This document shows, one piece after another, positions 7,283 to 17,065 of a DNA stretch of 64,000 bases. Under the pieces are notes generated by a model that did no database searches, was not told the origin of the DNA, and was given only the letters and a program-made list of their open reading frames with translations. Each line of letters opens with the position of its first letter. Positions within the stretch are counted from its first letter, which is position 1. Source of the stretch: CAYRJD01 sp965205925 (GTDB taxonomy: Bacteria; Actinomycetota; Acidimicrobiia; Acidimicrobiales; Poriferisodalaceae); the NCBI GenBank assembly GCA_965205925.1, contig OZ242183.1:682001-746000 (forward strand). The letters are read 5' to 3'. Position numbers and translations under genes: made by a program.

Positions 7283-9771
7283 GTAGCAGCAATGTGCCTG
7301 AGAGCGTGCATTCCAGCTTTGCTTCTGCACGCGCCAAGCTGATAGCACCTGACAACGATTTCAAAAACGATGCCCTCAGCGCTATTCCAAAAGCCCTAAC
7401 TGATCTCACCGATAACTGGTTGCGCGAAATATTTACATGCGAAACCACATTGGCAGCGTCAACCGAGTCAAAGCAGCCCGTACAAACCGGGATAGCCCTG
7501 CTGGCTGTCGGTGGTTACGGACGGTCAGAGCTGTGTCCGCGTAGTGATATAGATCTGTTGCTGCTTCATAGCCCGGAGGCCAACTCTGGCGACCTGGCCG
7601 ACCGCATCTGGTATCCCGTTTGGGACCAGCGCTTGAAACTAGGTCATGCAGTCCGCACAATCGACGACTGCATTGAGCTGGCCACCAGCGATATAGATAC
7701 CTGCACAGCACTGCTTGATGCCCGACACATTGCCGGTGATGAACAGCTCACCGCTGAGCTGGTTCGGCGCATTAACCAACACTGGCAAGAAAATTCAGCG
7801 GACTGTCTCAAAGACCTTGCACAAACAGCAAAGCGGCGACAAAGACTAAACGGTGAGGTGGCGTTCTTGCTTGAACCAAACCTGAAGCTCGGTCGCGGCG
7901 GCCTCAGAGATGTGCAAACGGTTGGCTGGGCTGAACATGCAGGTGTTTCGCTAGCGGGTGACGATCGTCAACGCATAGAACAGGCCTATCGCACCTTGCT
8001 AAGAGCCCGGGTGGCCTTGCATATTTTGACTGGACGTTCGTCCGACGTGCTTGAAACAGATGAGCAACAACCGATCGCAGAAATGCTGGACGTAGCCGAT
8101 GCGGAAGCGTTGATGTATGACATTGCAGCGGCTGCACGCGATGTGGCGTTCATCAGTGATTACGCCTGGCGCACCTCACCGAGCTGGCTTACGACACAAA
8201 CAACCAAACAAACGGGTGAAACGGAAGACGAGATCAGTACCCGCAAGCTGTCGTTCAGGAAAAAGCACCGAAATAAGGCTCTGACAAAACGACTAGTAGC
8301 CGATGGCCTTGAGTTGGTTGACGGTGAGATCGTGATTACCGGTGATCCAAGCAAGGATGAGTTGCTTGTATTGAGAGCAGCTGGGCACGCTGCTCGCGAC
8401 CAGATTGGTATTGCTCGCACAAGTCTTGACCTGCTAGCTAAGCGCCAACAAATCTTGAGCGACCCTTGGCCTGATGAAGCACGCGAGTTGTTGGTGCAAC
8501 TGTTGAAGTGCGGCGACAACGCAATTGATGTGATTGAGGCACTTGATTTTGTAGGCGTGTGGACTTGCGTACTGCCCGAATGGGCGCCCAATCGCAACCG
8601 ACCACAGCGATCTCGCTATCACCGCTTCACTGTTGATCGCCACTTGCTCGAAGCGGCCTCACTGGCGGCTGAAATGTCCGATCGAGTTACGCGTCCCGAC
8701 CTGCTACTGGTTGGAGCCCTATTGCATGATGTCGGAAAGGGCTACCCAGGAGATCACACACAAGTAGGGATGGGTCTGGTGGCCACTATTGCCAGGCGCG
8801 CCGGTTGGAATGAGCAAGATGTCCACACTCTGGTGAGGTTGGTGCAGCACCATCTGTTGCTAACCGACACCGCCACCCGACGTGACCTGGACGACCCGCG
8901 TACCACTGAGCATGTGGCCGAAGCCGTTGAAAGCATTGAGTTTTTGAGGTTGCTAACAACGCTCACAGAAGCCGACTGCCGCGCTACAGGACCAACTGCG
9001 TGGACCGAATGGATTGCGAGCCTGGTGAGCACGCTTACCGATCTGGTTACAGAGCATCTCAGCGGCTCCGTAGATCTGCTTTCCACAAGACGAGAACTAA
9101 GAGATAAGGCAATAGCGGGAATGATGACCGCAGGTCAAACCCAAGTGGTTGGCGCAGAGGACACCGTGACCGTTGTAGCACCCGATGAGAAGGGCACTTT
9201 TAGCAAAGTAGCGGGAGCATTGGCTTTGCGTGGCCTAGATGTGCTGCAAGCCGAGGCATTTTCTCAAGACACTGCAGGCTCGCCTGGGAACACAGCGAGC
9301 CCGTCATCGGGTTCGCCCGGAAACACCGCGGTGTCAGTGTTTCGAATCGCACCACCGGACACACCCGTTGACTGGGAGCGAGTAGCCACCGACATTAAGC
9401 GAGCAATCGAAGGTTCCCTTGCGTTGGACGCGCGCATTGCCGAACGAGCGCGCCTGTATCGCAGACGCACAGCTCTGGCTGCAGCAACCCCTCAAACAAC
9501 GGTGACCTTCAATACCAGAGCCGCCACCGGCGCCACCATCGTGCAGGTTCATACTGAGGATCGCATCGGCGTGCTCTACCGCCTTACAGAGATTCTTTCT
9601 CGCATGGGGCTTGACATTGTCTCGGCCAAGATTCAAACGATTGCCAACGAAGTTGTCGACACGTTTTATGTGACTGGAGCGAATGGTCCAGTGCTAAGCG
9701 AAGAGCATCAAAGAGAAATAGAGCTGGCGTTGCGGCACGGCTTAGCCCAGCGCAGCGATACGTCTAGCTAG
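7279..9771 (+). CDS. glnD: Bifunctional PII uridylyltransferase/uridylyl-removing enzyme
   Basis: The 830-residue protein has the full GlnD layout. There is a nucleotidyltransferase domain with VGGYGRSELCPRSDIDLL (about 77-94), a central domain with LKLGRGGLRDVQT, an HD domain (LLVGALLHDVGKGYPGDH, about 475-490) and two C-terminal ACT domains (about 625-720 and 755-820). GlnD senses glutamine and (de)uridylylates PII, controlling nitrogen assimilation; actinobacterial GlnD can be adenylylating instead. The first ACT domain contains a low-complexity insert with two GSPGNTA copies (9277-9330). glnB and amtB are not adjacent, and translational coupling to larE is unusual. Stop codons of glnD and the converging ABC permease lie three bases apart. 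Confidence 0.94.
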   Translation: MSSSNVPESVHSSFASARAKLIAPDNDFKNDALSAIPKALTDLTDNWLREIFTCETTLAASTESKQPVQTGIALLAVGGYGRSELCPRSDIDLLLLHSPEANSGDLADRIWYPVWDQRLKLGHAVRTIDDCIELATSDIDTCTALLDARHIAGDEQLTAELVRRINQHWQENSADCLKDLAQTAKRRQRLNGEVAFLLEPNLKLGRGGLRDVQTVGWAEHAGVSLAGDDRQRIEQAYRTLLRARVALHILTGRSSDVLETDEQQPIAEMLDVADAEALMYDIAAAARDVAFISDYAWRTSPSWLTTQTTKQTGETEDEISTRKLSFRKKHRNKALTKRLVADGLELVDGEIVITGDPSKDELLVLRAAGHAARDQIGIARTSLDLLAKRQQILSDPWPDEARELLVQLLKCGDNAIDVIEALDFVGVWTCVLPEWAPNRNRPQRSRYHRFTVDRHLLEAASLAAEMSDRVTRPDLLLVGALLHDVGKGYPGDHTQVGMGLVATIARRAGWNEQDVHTLVRLVQHHLLLTDTATRRDLDDPRTTEHVAEAVESIEFLRLLTTLTEADCRATGPTAWTEWIASLVSTLTDLVTEHLSGSVDLLSTRRELRDKAIAGMMTAGQTQVVGAEDTVTVVAPDEKGTFSKVAGALALRGLDVLQAEAFSQDTAGSPGNTASPSSGSPGNTAVSVFRIAPPDTPVDWERVATDIKRAIEGSLALDARIAERARLYRRRTALAAATPQTTVTFNTRAATGATIVQVHTEDRIGVLYRLTEILSRMGLDIVSAKIQTIANEVVDTFYVTGANGPVLSEEHQREIELALRHGLAQRSDTSS

Positions 9772-9778
9772 AAGCTAG
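9764..9778. terminator. Short hairpin over two converging stop codons
   Basis: CTAGCT (9764-9769), three loop bases and AGCTAG (9773-9778) form a 6-bp palindromic stem. It contains the TAG of glnD (9769-9771) and the TAG of the opposing ABC permease (9775-9777). There is no U-tract on either strand, so a role as bidirectional terminator is only a guess. Confidence 0.3.
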
Positions 9779-12327
9779 GTATGTGAAATAGCGTCGAGCA
9801 CGTTTAGGCGAGCCGCACGCCTGGCTGGCAGAATCGCCGCCAACATGCCTAACACAACGCACAGCACAACGATTCCTATCAGTGAGGAAATCGGCACTCC
9901 GATAGACGAAATGAACGATTCGGGTAGCGCTGCGATGGCAATGAAAGCAAACAAAATTCCTAGCAGCACACCGAGAATCCCTCCAAACACGGTGACGATT
10001 ACGGCCTCCCAACGGACCATGCGACGAGTTTGACGTCTGGTCATACCGACAGCGCGCAACAATCCAAGCTCGCGAATACGTTCAAACACAGACAACATCA
10101 GTGTGTTAACGACTCCCAGTGAGGCAATAACAATCGCAAAGATCAACAATGCGTTGACCACCAGCAATAGTTGATCTATCTGACTTTCGAGCGATTGTTG
10201 AAACTCTTCGCGATTCTCCAGCTTGGTCTCTGGATAGTTAGCCGCCACAGCGTCGACCGCAGGTCGAAGATCAGTGGGGTCGATGCCTTCGGCGGCAGCG
10301 GCGGCTACGAACAGGTCGTATTGCCTGGAAGAGGTGTACACCTCCTTGTAGGTGTTAATACCAATCACCCAGTTACCGAGAATTGTGGCGTCGTCATAGA
10401 TACCCGTGACGGTCAGATTTTGTGTGCCGCTGGGAAATTCAACGGAGATCGTGTCGCCTGCACTTAAAGCCAGGTCTTCAGCCGCGTCGGTGTACACCAG
10501 TAAACCGTTGTCTTCTAATCCTTGGTATGAGCCCTGCGTCAGATTGGCATCAACCAAGATGCCTAGACCCTCTTCTGGAGTGCCGAGCACGTCGTATGTA
10601 ATGCCATCTATACGCATAGTTGCTACACCTGGTCCGCCGCGATAGCCAACGGCTATACCTACGCCGTCCACTTCACTTAGATCCTCAGCTAGCTGTGGAC
10701 TGAAACCAGCTTCGCCGGGGCTGTCAAGTTGTACGAAGTAGTCAGCTCGCAATGAAGTATTCAATGTGGAGGTAAACGTTGCCTTGAAGCTCTCACCCAC
10801 TATCAGCACCATTGCTACCAGTGCTAAACCCACCATTAATGCCGAAGCCGTGGAGGAGGTGCGACGCGGGTTACGAGCGGCATTCTCTCGAGCCAACCGA
10901 CCAGGAGTTCTAGCGAGGCGAGCAATAGGCGATCCCAGCATGAGAGCCACGGGGCGAGCCATCAGCGGACTGAGCAAGGCGGTCGCTAAAAACAGCAGTA
11001 ATGCACCTAACGCCAACGGTGCGAGCCTGTCGGTAGCTCCACCTCCGCCAAAGACACCCAGCAGTGATAGCAATGCGCCGACTACACCAAAAACCACGCC
11101 AATGATTGAGCGTCGCCGTGAGCTAACCGGTGCAAGTATGAACTGATCAGATATCGCAGCAATGGGTGGAACCGAAGCGGCTCGCCTAGCCGGAGCTACG
11201 GACGCCAACAGGGTTACGCCAATGCCAACGATGAGCGAAACGATCCACGTGCGCAGACCAATGATGATTGGTCCGGTTGGAAGGCCACCACCGTCGCCTG
11301 CTTGTTCGAGAGCGAAGCTAATAAACGCCGAGACGCCGACACCGGCTAATACACCTATCAGCGAGGCCAGTACACCCACCAACAACGCCTCGCCAATGAC
11401 CGATGTGCGCACCTGACGGCCAGTAGCACCAAGACAGCGCAACAGTCCCAGCTCTTTTATCCGCTGGCCCAACACGATGGAAAAGGTGTTGTTGATGATG
11501 AATGCACTCACTACCAATGCCACTGCGGCAAATGCCAACAACGCCGTTTGGAAAATACCGATGATCTGTGAGAACTGGCCGGTGAACTCTTCCTCTACCA
11601 CGCCGCTGGTGACGGCCTCGTAGTCGGCTGGCAGAACCGTATTGATACGTTCGGCAAGTACTTCTTCAGTTATTCCCGCAGCCGCACTTACTTCAATGGT
11701 CGCAAAAGATCCCACCGTGTCAAAAAGCCTCTGGGCTGTATTGGTTTCGAACATCGTGAAGATGACACCGAAGTCTTCCTCGCCAAAGAAGAAGAGCCCC
11801 GTGACAACGAAGTCTTCAGGCTCTGCCAGCGTTCGAATGTTGACAGTGTCGCCAATGACAATTCCGTACCGATCGGCCGTTATCGAGTCGATCATCACCT
11901 CACCACTATCAGGAGCGCGGCTGCCCGGAACCAGTGTTACTGGTGATATGGGGTTGTCGGGATCGTAGTTATAGCCCAGCGTGGGTCCGCCGACTGTTGT
12001 TAGTAGCTCTCCTTCATAACTGACACGCGGAAAACCGAAGACGTTTCCTTGCGCATATGCAACACCATCAACCGCGGAAATGGCTTCGACTACTTCTTCT
12101 GGCACTGGTGGGCGTGTGGAGTCGTCATCCACAAAGGCCGCAATTCCGCGAACCTGAACGTTTACGTTTGAAACGACTTCTTCTGCAATGTCGTCAAACG
12201 TGGCTCGCAGACTGTCAGCAGTAATGAACGAGCCTGATACGAAAGCCACACTCAGAACTACGGCGAAAGAGGTGAGCGCAAAGCGCAGCTTGCGTGCAAA
12301 TAGGGATTTGATTGTGAGTTTCAGCAC
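9775..12327 (-). CDS. ABC transporter permease, MacB/FtsX type
   Basis: The 850-residue membrane protein starts with one transmembrane helix and a large extracytoplasmic MacB_PCD-like domain (about 20-230). A three-helix FtsX domain follows (about 255-385), then a middle membrane segment pair (about 405-460), a second periplasmic domain, and a C-terminal FtsX domain (about 720-845). The duplicated arrangement with GLLRCLGATGRQVR and GLLRAVGMTRRQTR coupling loops is typical of actinobacterial DUF214-like exporters of the LolCDE/MacB class. It is the partner of the ATPase gene 36 bases upstream. Substrate is unknown; lipids, lipoproteins or peptides are usual for the family. Confidence 0.92.
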   Translation of the reverse strand: MLKLTIKSLFARKLRFALTSFAVVLSVAFVSGSFITADSLRATFDDIAEEVVSNVNVQVRGIAAFVDDDSTRPPVPEEVVEAISAVDGVAYAQGNVFGFPRVSYEGELLTTVGGPTLGYNYDPDNPISPVTLVPGSRAPDSGEVMIDSITADRYGIVIGDTVNIRTLAEPEDFVVTGLFFFGEEDFGVIFTMFETNTAQRLFDTVGSFATIEVSAAAGITEEVLAERINTVLPADYEAVTSGVVEEEFTGQFSQIIGIFQTALLAFAAVALVVSAFIINNTFSIVLGQRIKELGLLRCLGATGRQVRTSVIGEALLVGVLASLIGVLAGVGVSAFISFALEQAGDGGGLPTGPIIIGLRTWIVSLIVGIGVTLLASVAPARRAASVPPIAAISDQFILAPVSSRRRSIIGVVFGVVGALLSLLGVFGGGGATDRLAPLALGALLLFLATALLSPLMARPVALMLGSPIARLARTPGRLARENAARNPRRTSSTASALMVGLALVAMVLIVGESFKATFTSTLNTSLRADYFVQLDSPGEAGFSPQLAEDLSEVDGVGIAVGYRGGPGVATMRIDGITYDVLGTPEEGLGILVDANLTQGSYQGLEDNGLLVYTDAAEDLALSAGDTISVEFPSGTQNLTVTGIYDDATILGNWVIGINTYKEVYTSSRQYDLFVAAAAAEGIDPTDLRPAVDAVAANYPETKLENREEFQQSLESQIDQLLLVVNALLIFAIVIASLGVVNTLMLSVFERIRELGLLRAVGMTRRQTRRMVRWEAVIVTVFGGILGVLLGILFAFIAIAALPESFISSIGVPISSLIGIVVLCVVLGMLAAILPARRAARLNVLDAISHT

Positions 12328-12363
12328 GTTGGTGTCACTTTTGGGAAAGGGTTGTCTGCAGAG

Positions 12364-13137
12364 TTAGTCGCCTAGGTGCTTGATGGTGTCAAGCACGGCG
12401 TCAGCGGTGGGTGAAGTCATCTCTTGCACGATTTTGCCATCGACTAAAAACACAACGCGGTCGCTGTAGGAAGCTGCATTTGGGTCGTGAGTAACCATGA
12501 CGGCTGTCTGATTTAGTCGGTCAACCGCTTGACGAATGAAACTCAGTATCTCTCCACCTGTCTTGGAATCAAGGTTGCCGGTCGGTTCGTCGGCAAAAAC
12601 AATGGCGGGTCGGCTGGCAAGCGCTCTTGCAACTGCGACACGCTGCTGCTGACCACCTGATAGCTCGGTCGGTCTGTGGCTCAGACGATTTTCTAGTCCT
12701 ACAGCTGTCACGATTTCGTCAAACCATTCTTGATCCAGTGCGGTGCCACCCAGCTTTGAGGGAAGCGCAATGTTTTCGGTCGCAGTCAAAGTCGGTACCA
12801 GGTTGAATGCTTGAAACACGAAGCCGATTCTGTCTCTGCGTAGCAGTGTTAACTGTCGTTCCGACAAGGTTCCTAGCGACACATCTTCGATAAAGACTTC
12901 GCCGTTGGTCAGCGTGTCAAGTCCAGCCATGCAGTGCATGAGCGTGGATTTACCAGAACCCGATGGTCCCATAACTGCGGTGAACTCACCACGTTGAAAC
13001 TCAACTGAAATGTCGTCTAGGGCATGCACGGCTGTGTCACCTGAGCCGTAGATCTTTATGGCATCAACGACTCTCGCGGCTGGAGCGTCTGTTGAAGTAG
13101 TGCCAACTGTTGCGGTTTGGGTCGAATCGTTCTGCAC
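12364..13137 (-). CDS. ABC transporter ATPase, LolD/MacB type
   Basis: The 257-residue nucleotide-binding protein shows Walker A GPSGSGKST, a Q-loop (VFQAFNLVPTLTATENI), signature LSGGQQQRVAVARAL, Walker B IVFADEPTGNLDSKTGG and a switch His (MVTHD). The EPTGNLDS wording is typical of the MacB/LolD mechanotransmission class. It is the first gene of a two-gene minus-strand operon with the FtsX-type permease and energises export or extraction of an unknown envelope substrate. The 121-base gap upstream is shared with a divergent regulator gene and holds a 12-bp tandem repeat. Confidence 0.95.
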   Translation of the reverse strand: MQNDSTQTATVGTTSTDAPAARVVDAIKIYGSGDTAVHALDDISVEFQRGEFTAVMGPSGSGKSTLMHCMAGLDTLTNGEVFIEDVSLGTLSERQLTLLRRDRIGFVFQAFNLVPTLTATENIALPSKLGGTALDQEWFDEIVTAVGLENRLSHRPTELSGGQQQRVAVARALASRPAIVFADEPTGNLDSKTGGEILSFIRQAVDRLNQTAVMVTHDPNAASYSDRVVFLVDGKIVQEMTSPTADAVLDTIKHLGD

Positions 13138-13209
13138 GATCGGCAGGCTATAGGTGAGAGGTTAAGAAAAGCCTCTAGCTCATACTGCAGCGTGCCAGGC
13201 CAACACAGC

Positions 13210-13245
13210 CGATAACACAATCGGTAACACAATCGGTAACACAGT
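13210..13245 (+). repeat. 12-bp tandem repeat, three copies
   Basis: Three consecutive units (CGATAACACAAT, CGGTAACACAAT, CGGTAACACAGT) occupy the divergent intergenic region between the ABC ATPase and the cyclase/ATPase regulator. The position suggests a possible array of regulator sites, but a simple slippage repeat explains it equally well. Confidence 0.85.
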
Positions 13246-13258
13246 CAATTAGAGAGCA

Positions 13259-16200
13259 GTGGGGCTTTCCTACACTGAGCAGGTGCCTATGTTCCCGTGC
13301 CCTTCTTGTGGTTCAGATACCCCCAATGGGGCGCGGTTTTGTCCAACGTGCGGACATTTGCTGGTTGAAACCGAAGAGCGCCGCGTGGTTACGGTGCTTT
13401 TTGTTGATCTGGTGGGCTTCACAAAGCTAAGCGAGGACGCAGATCCGGAAGACATAAAGCACCTAATTGACACCTGCTTCCAACGTTTGGTGGCCGATGT
13501 TGGAGCCTTTGGGGGAACCGTTGACAAGATCATCGGTGATGCCATCCTGGCTTTGTTTGGTGCCCCTATAGCGCATGAGGATGATTCTGAACGCGCCCTT
13601 CGGGCAGCCTTTCGCATGCGGGATTCGCTGGCCAAATTTTCTAACGAGCGCGGCATCAAGCTTCAGATGAGAGCCGGCATCAGTACCGGTGAAGTGTTGG
13701 TTGGGGCGCTTCACGCGGGCGGTGATTACACCGTTATGGGCGACACCGTCAACATTGCGAATCGTCTGCAAAGTATGGCTAACCCGGGTGAGGTGCTAGT
13801 GGGATCACTCACCCAAGCTGCAACCGCATCTGTAGTCCAGTTTGAAGGACGTGGTGAGCTGAAGCTGCGAGGACGCAACGAACCGGTAGGGGTGTTTGCT
13901 GCTTGCGGAGAGCTGGCGCCGCCAGGACGTCGCCGTAACTCCAACAGAGCACCACTAGTCGGCCGCAGCCTTGAGCTTCAGCAGCTGACTTCGGCCATCA
14001 ACACGGCTTTGAGCAGGCGTCGAGCTCAACTAGTGCAAATCGTGGGTGAGGCAGGACTTGGTAAGAGTCGATTGGCCGAAGAGGTAACTGCAAAGATCGA
14101 AGAAGAACATGGTGCTTTAGTGCTCAGCAGCATGGTGTTGCCCTATGACGAGACCAACCCGCTGAGGGCGCTTGGCGCTGCGATCGCCAGTACGGCCGGC
14201 GCGGTGCACAGCGATTCCACCGAAGTTGTCGGTGAGCGGGTTACAAAGCTGATTACCGAGGCTTTGCTCGCGGTGCCCAGCGATTCCACCGAAGTTGTCG
14301 GTGAGCTAGCCAGTGGTGTAAGCCAGAAGTCCGACCGGGAATCAAAAATAGCCGACACTGCGCAAATGGTGCTTGCGATGCTCGGGCGTGTTCATGACCG
14401 CGGTGTCACTGGAAGCACACAGGTAGCCACGCTTAGCTCACCCACGGAGCTTGATGGCCATACGGGTGAGGTGCACTCAGCTATGACAGGTCTATTCGGC
14501 GCTTTGGAGAGAATCCAGCCGATTGTGCTTGTGATTGGAGACATTCATTGGGCCGACGAGCGTTTGCTTTGTCTGTTGGAGAGCTTGCTAGCGGCCTTGG
14601 CTTCGCAGCGGTTTGTCGTACTTGCTACCGCTCGCTGGGCTGTGGACGAAGAACACTGGACGGTTCCGTTGGGTCGTCACAACACGGTGGTTTTAAACCT
14701 TGACCCACTGGATATTTTCGCAACCGCGGAGCTAGCCAACTCTTTGCTGGGGTTTGAGGCACCACAGGAGCTGGTTGATCAGCTACACGCACGTAGTGGT
14801 GGCAATCCGTTCTTCTTGGAAGAGATCAGCACGCTATTGCGAGATGCTGGTGTTGTCGCTGCCGAAGTCAACGCAGATCAAGCTGCGCGACCGTTGGACG
14901 ATTTGCCCGACACTTTGCGAGGTTTAGTAGCCGCGCGACTTGACGGTCTTACCGATGATGAACGAAAGATGGTTGACGATGCCGCGGTGCTGGGCGGTAG
15001 TGGCGGCTTTGAGGATCTGCTGACGGTGTTTGGCCTTGGAATTACAGAAGGTCAAGACCAAACAGGTGTCGCCGGCGTTGAGCAAGCGGAAACCATTTTT
15101 CAGCAACTCATCGACAAAGACATTTTTAGCGTTGAAGAACGAACCTGGCGCTTCCGCTCAGATCTTGTAAGTGAAGTTGCATACGCAAGGCTCACAAAGA
15201 ACGAGCGCTCTCAACGGCACATCCGCGTGGCTGAGTGGATAGCCATCGGAATAGATGAAAAGTCGCCCGAGTACGTGCCGATGATTGCGAATCATTTAGC
15301 GACGGCGATCGAGCTTGGCGGTAATTCCAACAGGGACGCGCCCTGGTCCACGACGCTAGGTGTCAGCGTCATTGATGCTGCGGTCGAATGGCTTACGCGA
15401 GCAGCTGATGACGCCTCCGCGCGTGAAAGTCACTTCGCCGCAGATCAGCTCTATCGCCGTGCGATAGAGCTGATAGGTAACGATGACGAGCGACTGATCG
15501 ACATGTCTTTGGGCCGCGCTACTGCTCGGCTGGGTTTAGGCGAGCTTTCGGGTGCCAGAGCCGACGCCGAGTCGGCGCGCTCATTGGCGTTGCTCAAAGG
15601 TGATCGCGAAGCAGCTGCGCACGGACTAGTACTGCTGGGAAGAATTGCACTCATAACCGATGATCACGCCCAGGCCGAGATGCTGCTGGCTGAAGCGTCA
15701 GGTCATTTCCAAGCACTAGGAGATGTGCGCGAAGCGGCCGAAGCGCTACGACTACGAGGCTTTGCTTTGCTACGGGCGGGTGACCACAGTCGCGCAGACC
15801 GCTACATCAACGAAGCCCACGCCACGTTTGTGCACTTAAAAGACGAAACGGGTATTGCTTGGTGCTTACAGAGTTTGGCGTGGCTCTCCTTTGAGCAAGG
15901 ATTACTAGAAGAAGCCGAGGAGCGTTTAAAGCTTGCTATTGAGACATTCAGCGAAGAAGGCAACTCAAGCGGGCTAGCTACAGCGCTCGGACTGCAGGCG
16001 TTCTTACTGTTTCATGCCGGACAGCGCACAGCGGCAGAAAAAATGGCCAACGAGGTGCGTGAAATCGTTCATGAGAAAGGCGAGCGATTTACCGAAGCGA
16101 TGATGGATCTGCTGCTGGGTTCTTTGGGGATGTGGTCGGGACATGCGGCCGATGCTCTTGAACGAGCACGATCTGCGGAGCAAGTATTCACCCAGATTGG

Positions 16201-17014
16201 CAGCGCCTATGGCGTCGTGCAAGCGCTAGGCCTGCAAGGTCGCGCCTATGTTGCTTTGGGTGAAGTGCAAAGAAGCCGCGCAGTATTAACGGAGTGTTGG
16301 CAGCGCGCTATGAAGATGCCTGGTAAACCGCTTGAAAGGTTTGCGCATGCAGTGCGCGCGGGTGGCAACGTTCAGATCGGTAACCCGCGTGCCGCTCTTG
16401 AAGACATCAAGAATATGGCTGGCACAGACGCACATCACGGACCGCTAGTAATAGGCACCTTGGAGCTGGGAGTTTCCGAAGGTCTGGCATTGCTACAGCT
16501 AGGACAGGTAGATGCCGCCATCAAAACCTTAGAGAAGGTCGACGAAATCAGGGGTGACAAGGTGCCTTCGATGTATCTGGACTCGAGTCTGGCGCTGGCA
16601 TATTGCGCTGCCGAGAAAACCACTGAAGTACATGAGCGTGCCAAGGCCGTGTTGGACGCAGAAGCCGGCACCTACCTAGATGTGCGTACGGCGCTGCTAG
16701 CCCAGGCACTGGCGTATGCGCGCGATGGTGACCGACAACAAATGGATGAAGCCTTCGGTAAGGCATTAACAGCGATCAATGAAACCGATAGCCGCTTTAG
16801 CCAGGCAGTAGTGAGACTGGCGATGTCGGTGGGCCATAAGGCCATTGAGTCTCTACAAGTAGCGGAGATGGAAGAGAAAACTGAGGCAGCGCTGAGAACT
16901 TTGGATGCGCGACCCACCGGCTGGGAGACAGCGTTTTGCGTAGCAGTGGGACTGGAGCCACCCCATACCGAAGATGGTCCTCTGCCTGAAGCCATGCCTT
17001 ACCAAGGCGAATAA
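13259..17014 (+). CDS. Class III adenylate cyclase / AAA ATPase / TPR regulator
   Basis: This 1251-residue multidomain signalling protein opens with a zinc ribbon (Cys14, 17, 28, 31). A class III cyclase domain follows (about 42-215), with both metal Asp residues (Asp50, Asp94), Lys90 and the NIANR motif (Asn165, Arg169), so it looks catalytically competent and adenylate-type. Next is a large STAND/AAA-like ATPase with Walker A GEAGLGKS (263-270), then about 600 residues of helical TPR-like repeats. It probably makes cAMP under control of the ATPase/TPR sensor. The start may be ATG 13289, just before the zinc ribbon, rather than GTG 13259. A 69-base partial duplication lies inside the ATPase region. 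The divergent ABC exporter is its neighbour; the B12-subunit gene follows 51 bases later. Confidence 0.88.
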   Translation: MGLSYTEQVPMFPCPSCGSDTPNGARFCPTCGHLLVETEERRVVTVLFVDLVGFTKLSEDADPEDIKHLIDTCFQRLVADVGAFGGTVDKIIGDAILALFGAPIAHEDDSERALRAAFRMRDSLAKFSNERGIKLQMRAGISTGEVLVGALHAGGDYTVMGDTVNIANRLQSMANPGEVLVGSLTQAATASVVQFEGRGELKLRGRNEPVGVFAACGELAPPGRRRNSNRAPLVGRSLELQQLTSAINTALSRRRAQLVQIVGEAGLGKSRLAEEVTAKIEEEHGALVLSSMVLPYDETNPLRALGAAIASTAGAVHSDSTEVVGERVTKLITEALLAVPSDSTEVVGELASGVSQKSDRESKIADTAQMVLAMLGRVHDRGVTGSTQVATLSSPTELDGHTGEVHSAMTGLFGALERIQPIVLVIGDIHWADERLLCLLESLLAALASQRFVVLATARWAVDEEHWTVPLGRHNTVVLNLDPLDIFATAELANSLLGFEAPQELVDQLHARSGGNPFFLEEISTLLRDAGVVAAEVNADQAARPLDDLPDTLRGLVAARLDGLTDDERKMVDDAAVLGGSGGFEDLLTVFGLGITEGQDQTGVAGVEQAETIFQQLIDKDIFSVEERTWRFRSDLVSEVAYARLTKNERSQRHIRVAEWIAIGIDEKSPEYVPMIANHLATAIELGGNSNRDAPWSTTLGVSVIDAAVEWLTRAADDASARESHFAADQLYRRAIELIGNDDERLIDMSLGRATARLGLGELSGARADAESARSLALLKGDREAAAHGLVLLGRIALITDDHAQAEMLLAEASGHFQALGDVREAAEALRLRGFALLRAGDHSRADRYINEAHATFVHLKDETGIAWCLQSLAWLSFEQGLLEEAEERLKLAIETFSEEGNSSGLATALGLQAFLLFHAGQRTAAEKMANEVREIVHEKGERFTEAMMDLLLGSLGMWSGHAADALERARSAEQVFTQIGSAYGVVQALGLQGRAYVALGEVQRSRAVLTECWQRAMKMPGKPLERFAHAVRAGGNVQIGNPRAALEDIKNMAGTDAHHGPLVIGTLELGVSEGLALLQLGQVDAAIKTLEKVDEIRGDKVPSMYLDSSLALAYCAAEKTTEVHERAKAVLDAEAGTYLDVRTALLAQALAYARDGDRQQMDEAFGKALTAINETDSRFSQAVVRLAMSVGHKAIESLQVAEMEEKTEAALRTLDARPTGWETAFCVAVGLEPPHTEDGPLPEAMPYQGE
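14209..14306 (+). repeat. Intragenic direct repeat, 69-base period
   Basis: A 29-base sequence beginning CAGCGATTCCACCGAAGTTG occurs at 14209-14237 and again, identical, at 14278-14306. With one mismatch the match extends about nine bases to the left. It encodes SDSTEVVGE twice inside the ATPase domain, keeping frame (69 bases = 23 codons). This looks like a recent in-frame duplication. Confidence 0.92.
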
Positions 17015-17065
17015 TCGTTCGCAGCCTGAACGACGAGTTCGCAAGCATCGGTACAATCGGCCGAT

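Noticed and set aside
13210..13245. Possible CRISPR or phage-type repeat array
   Set aside because: Units are only 12 bases and contiguous, with no spacers; a simple tandem repeat.
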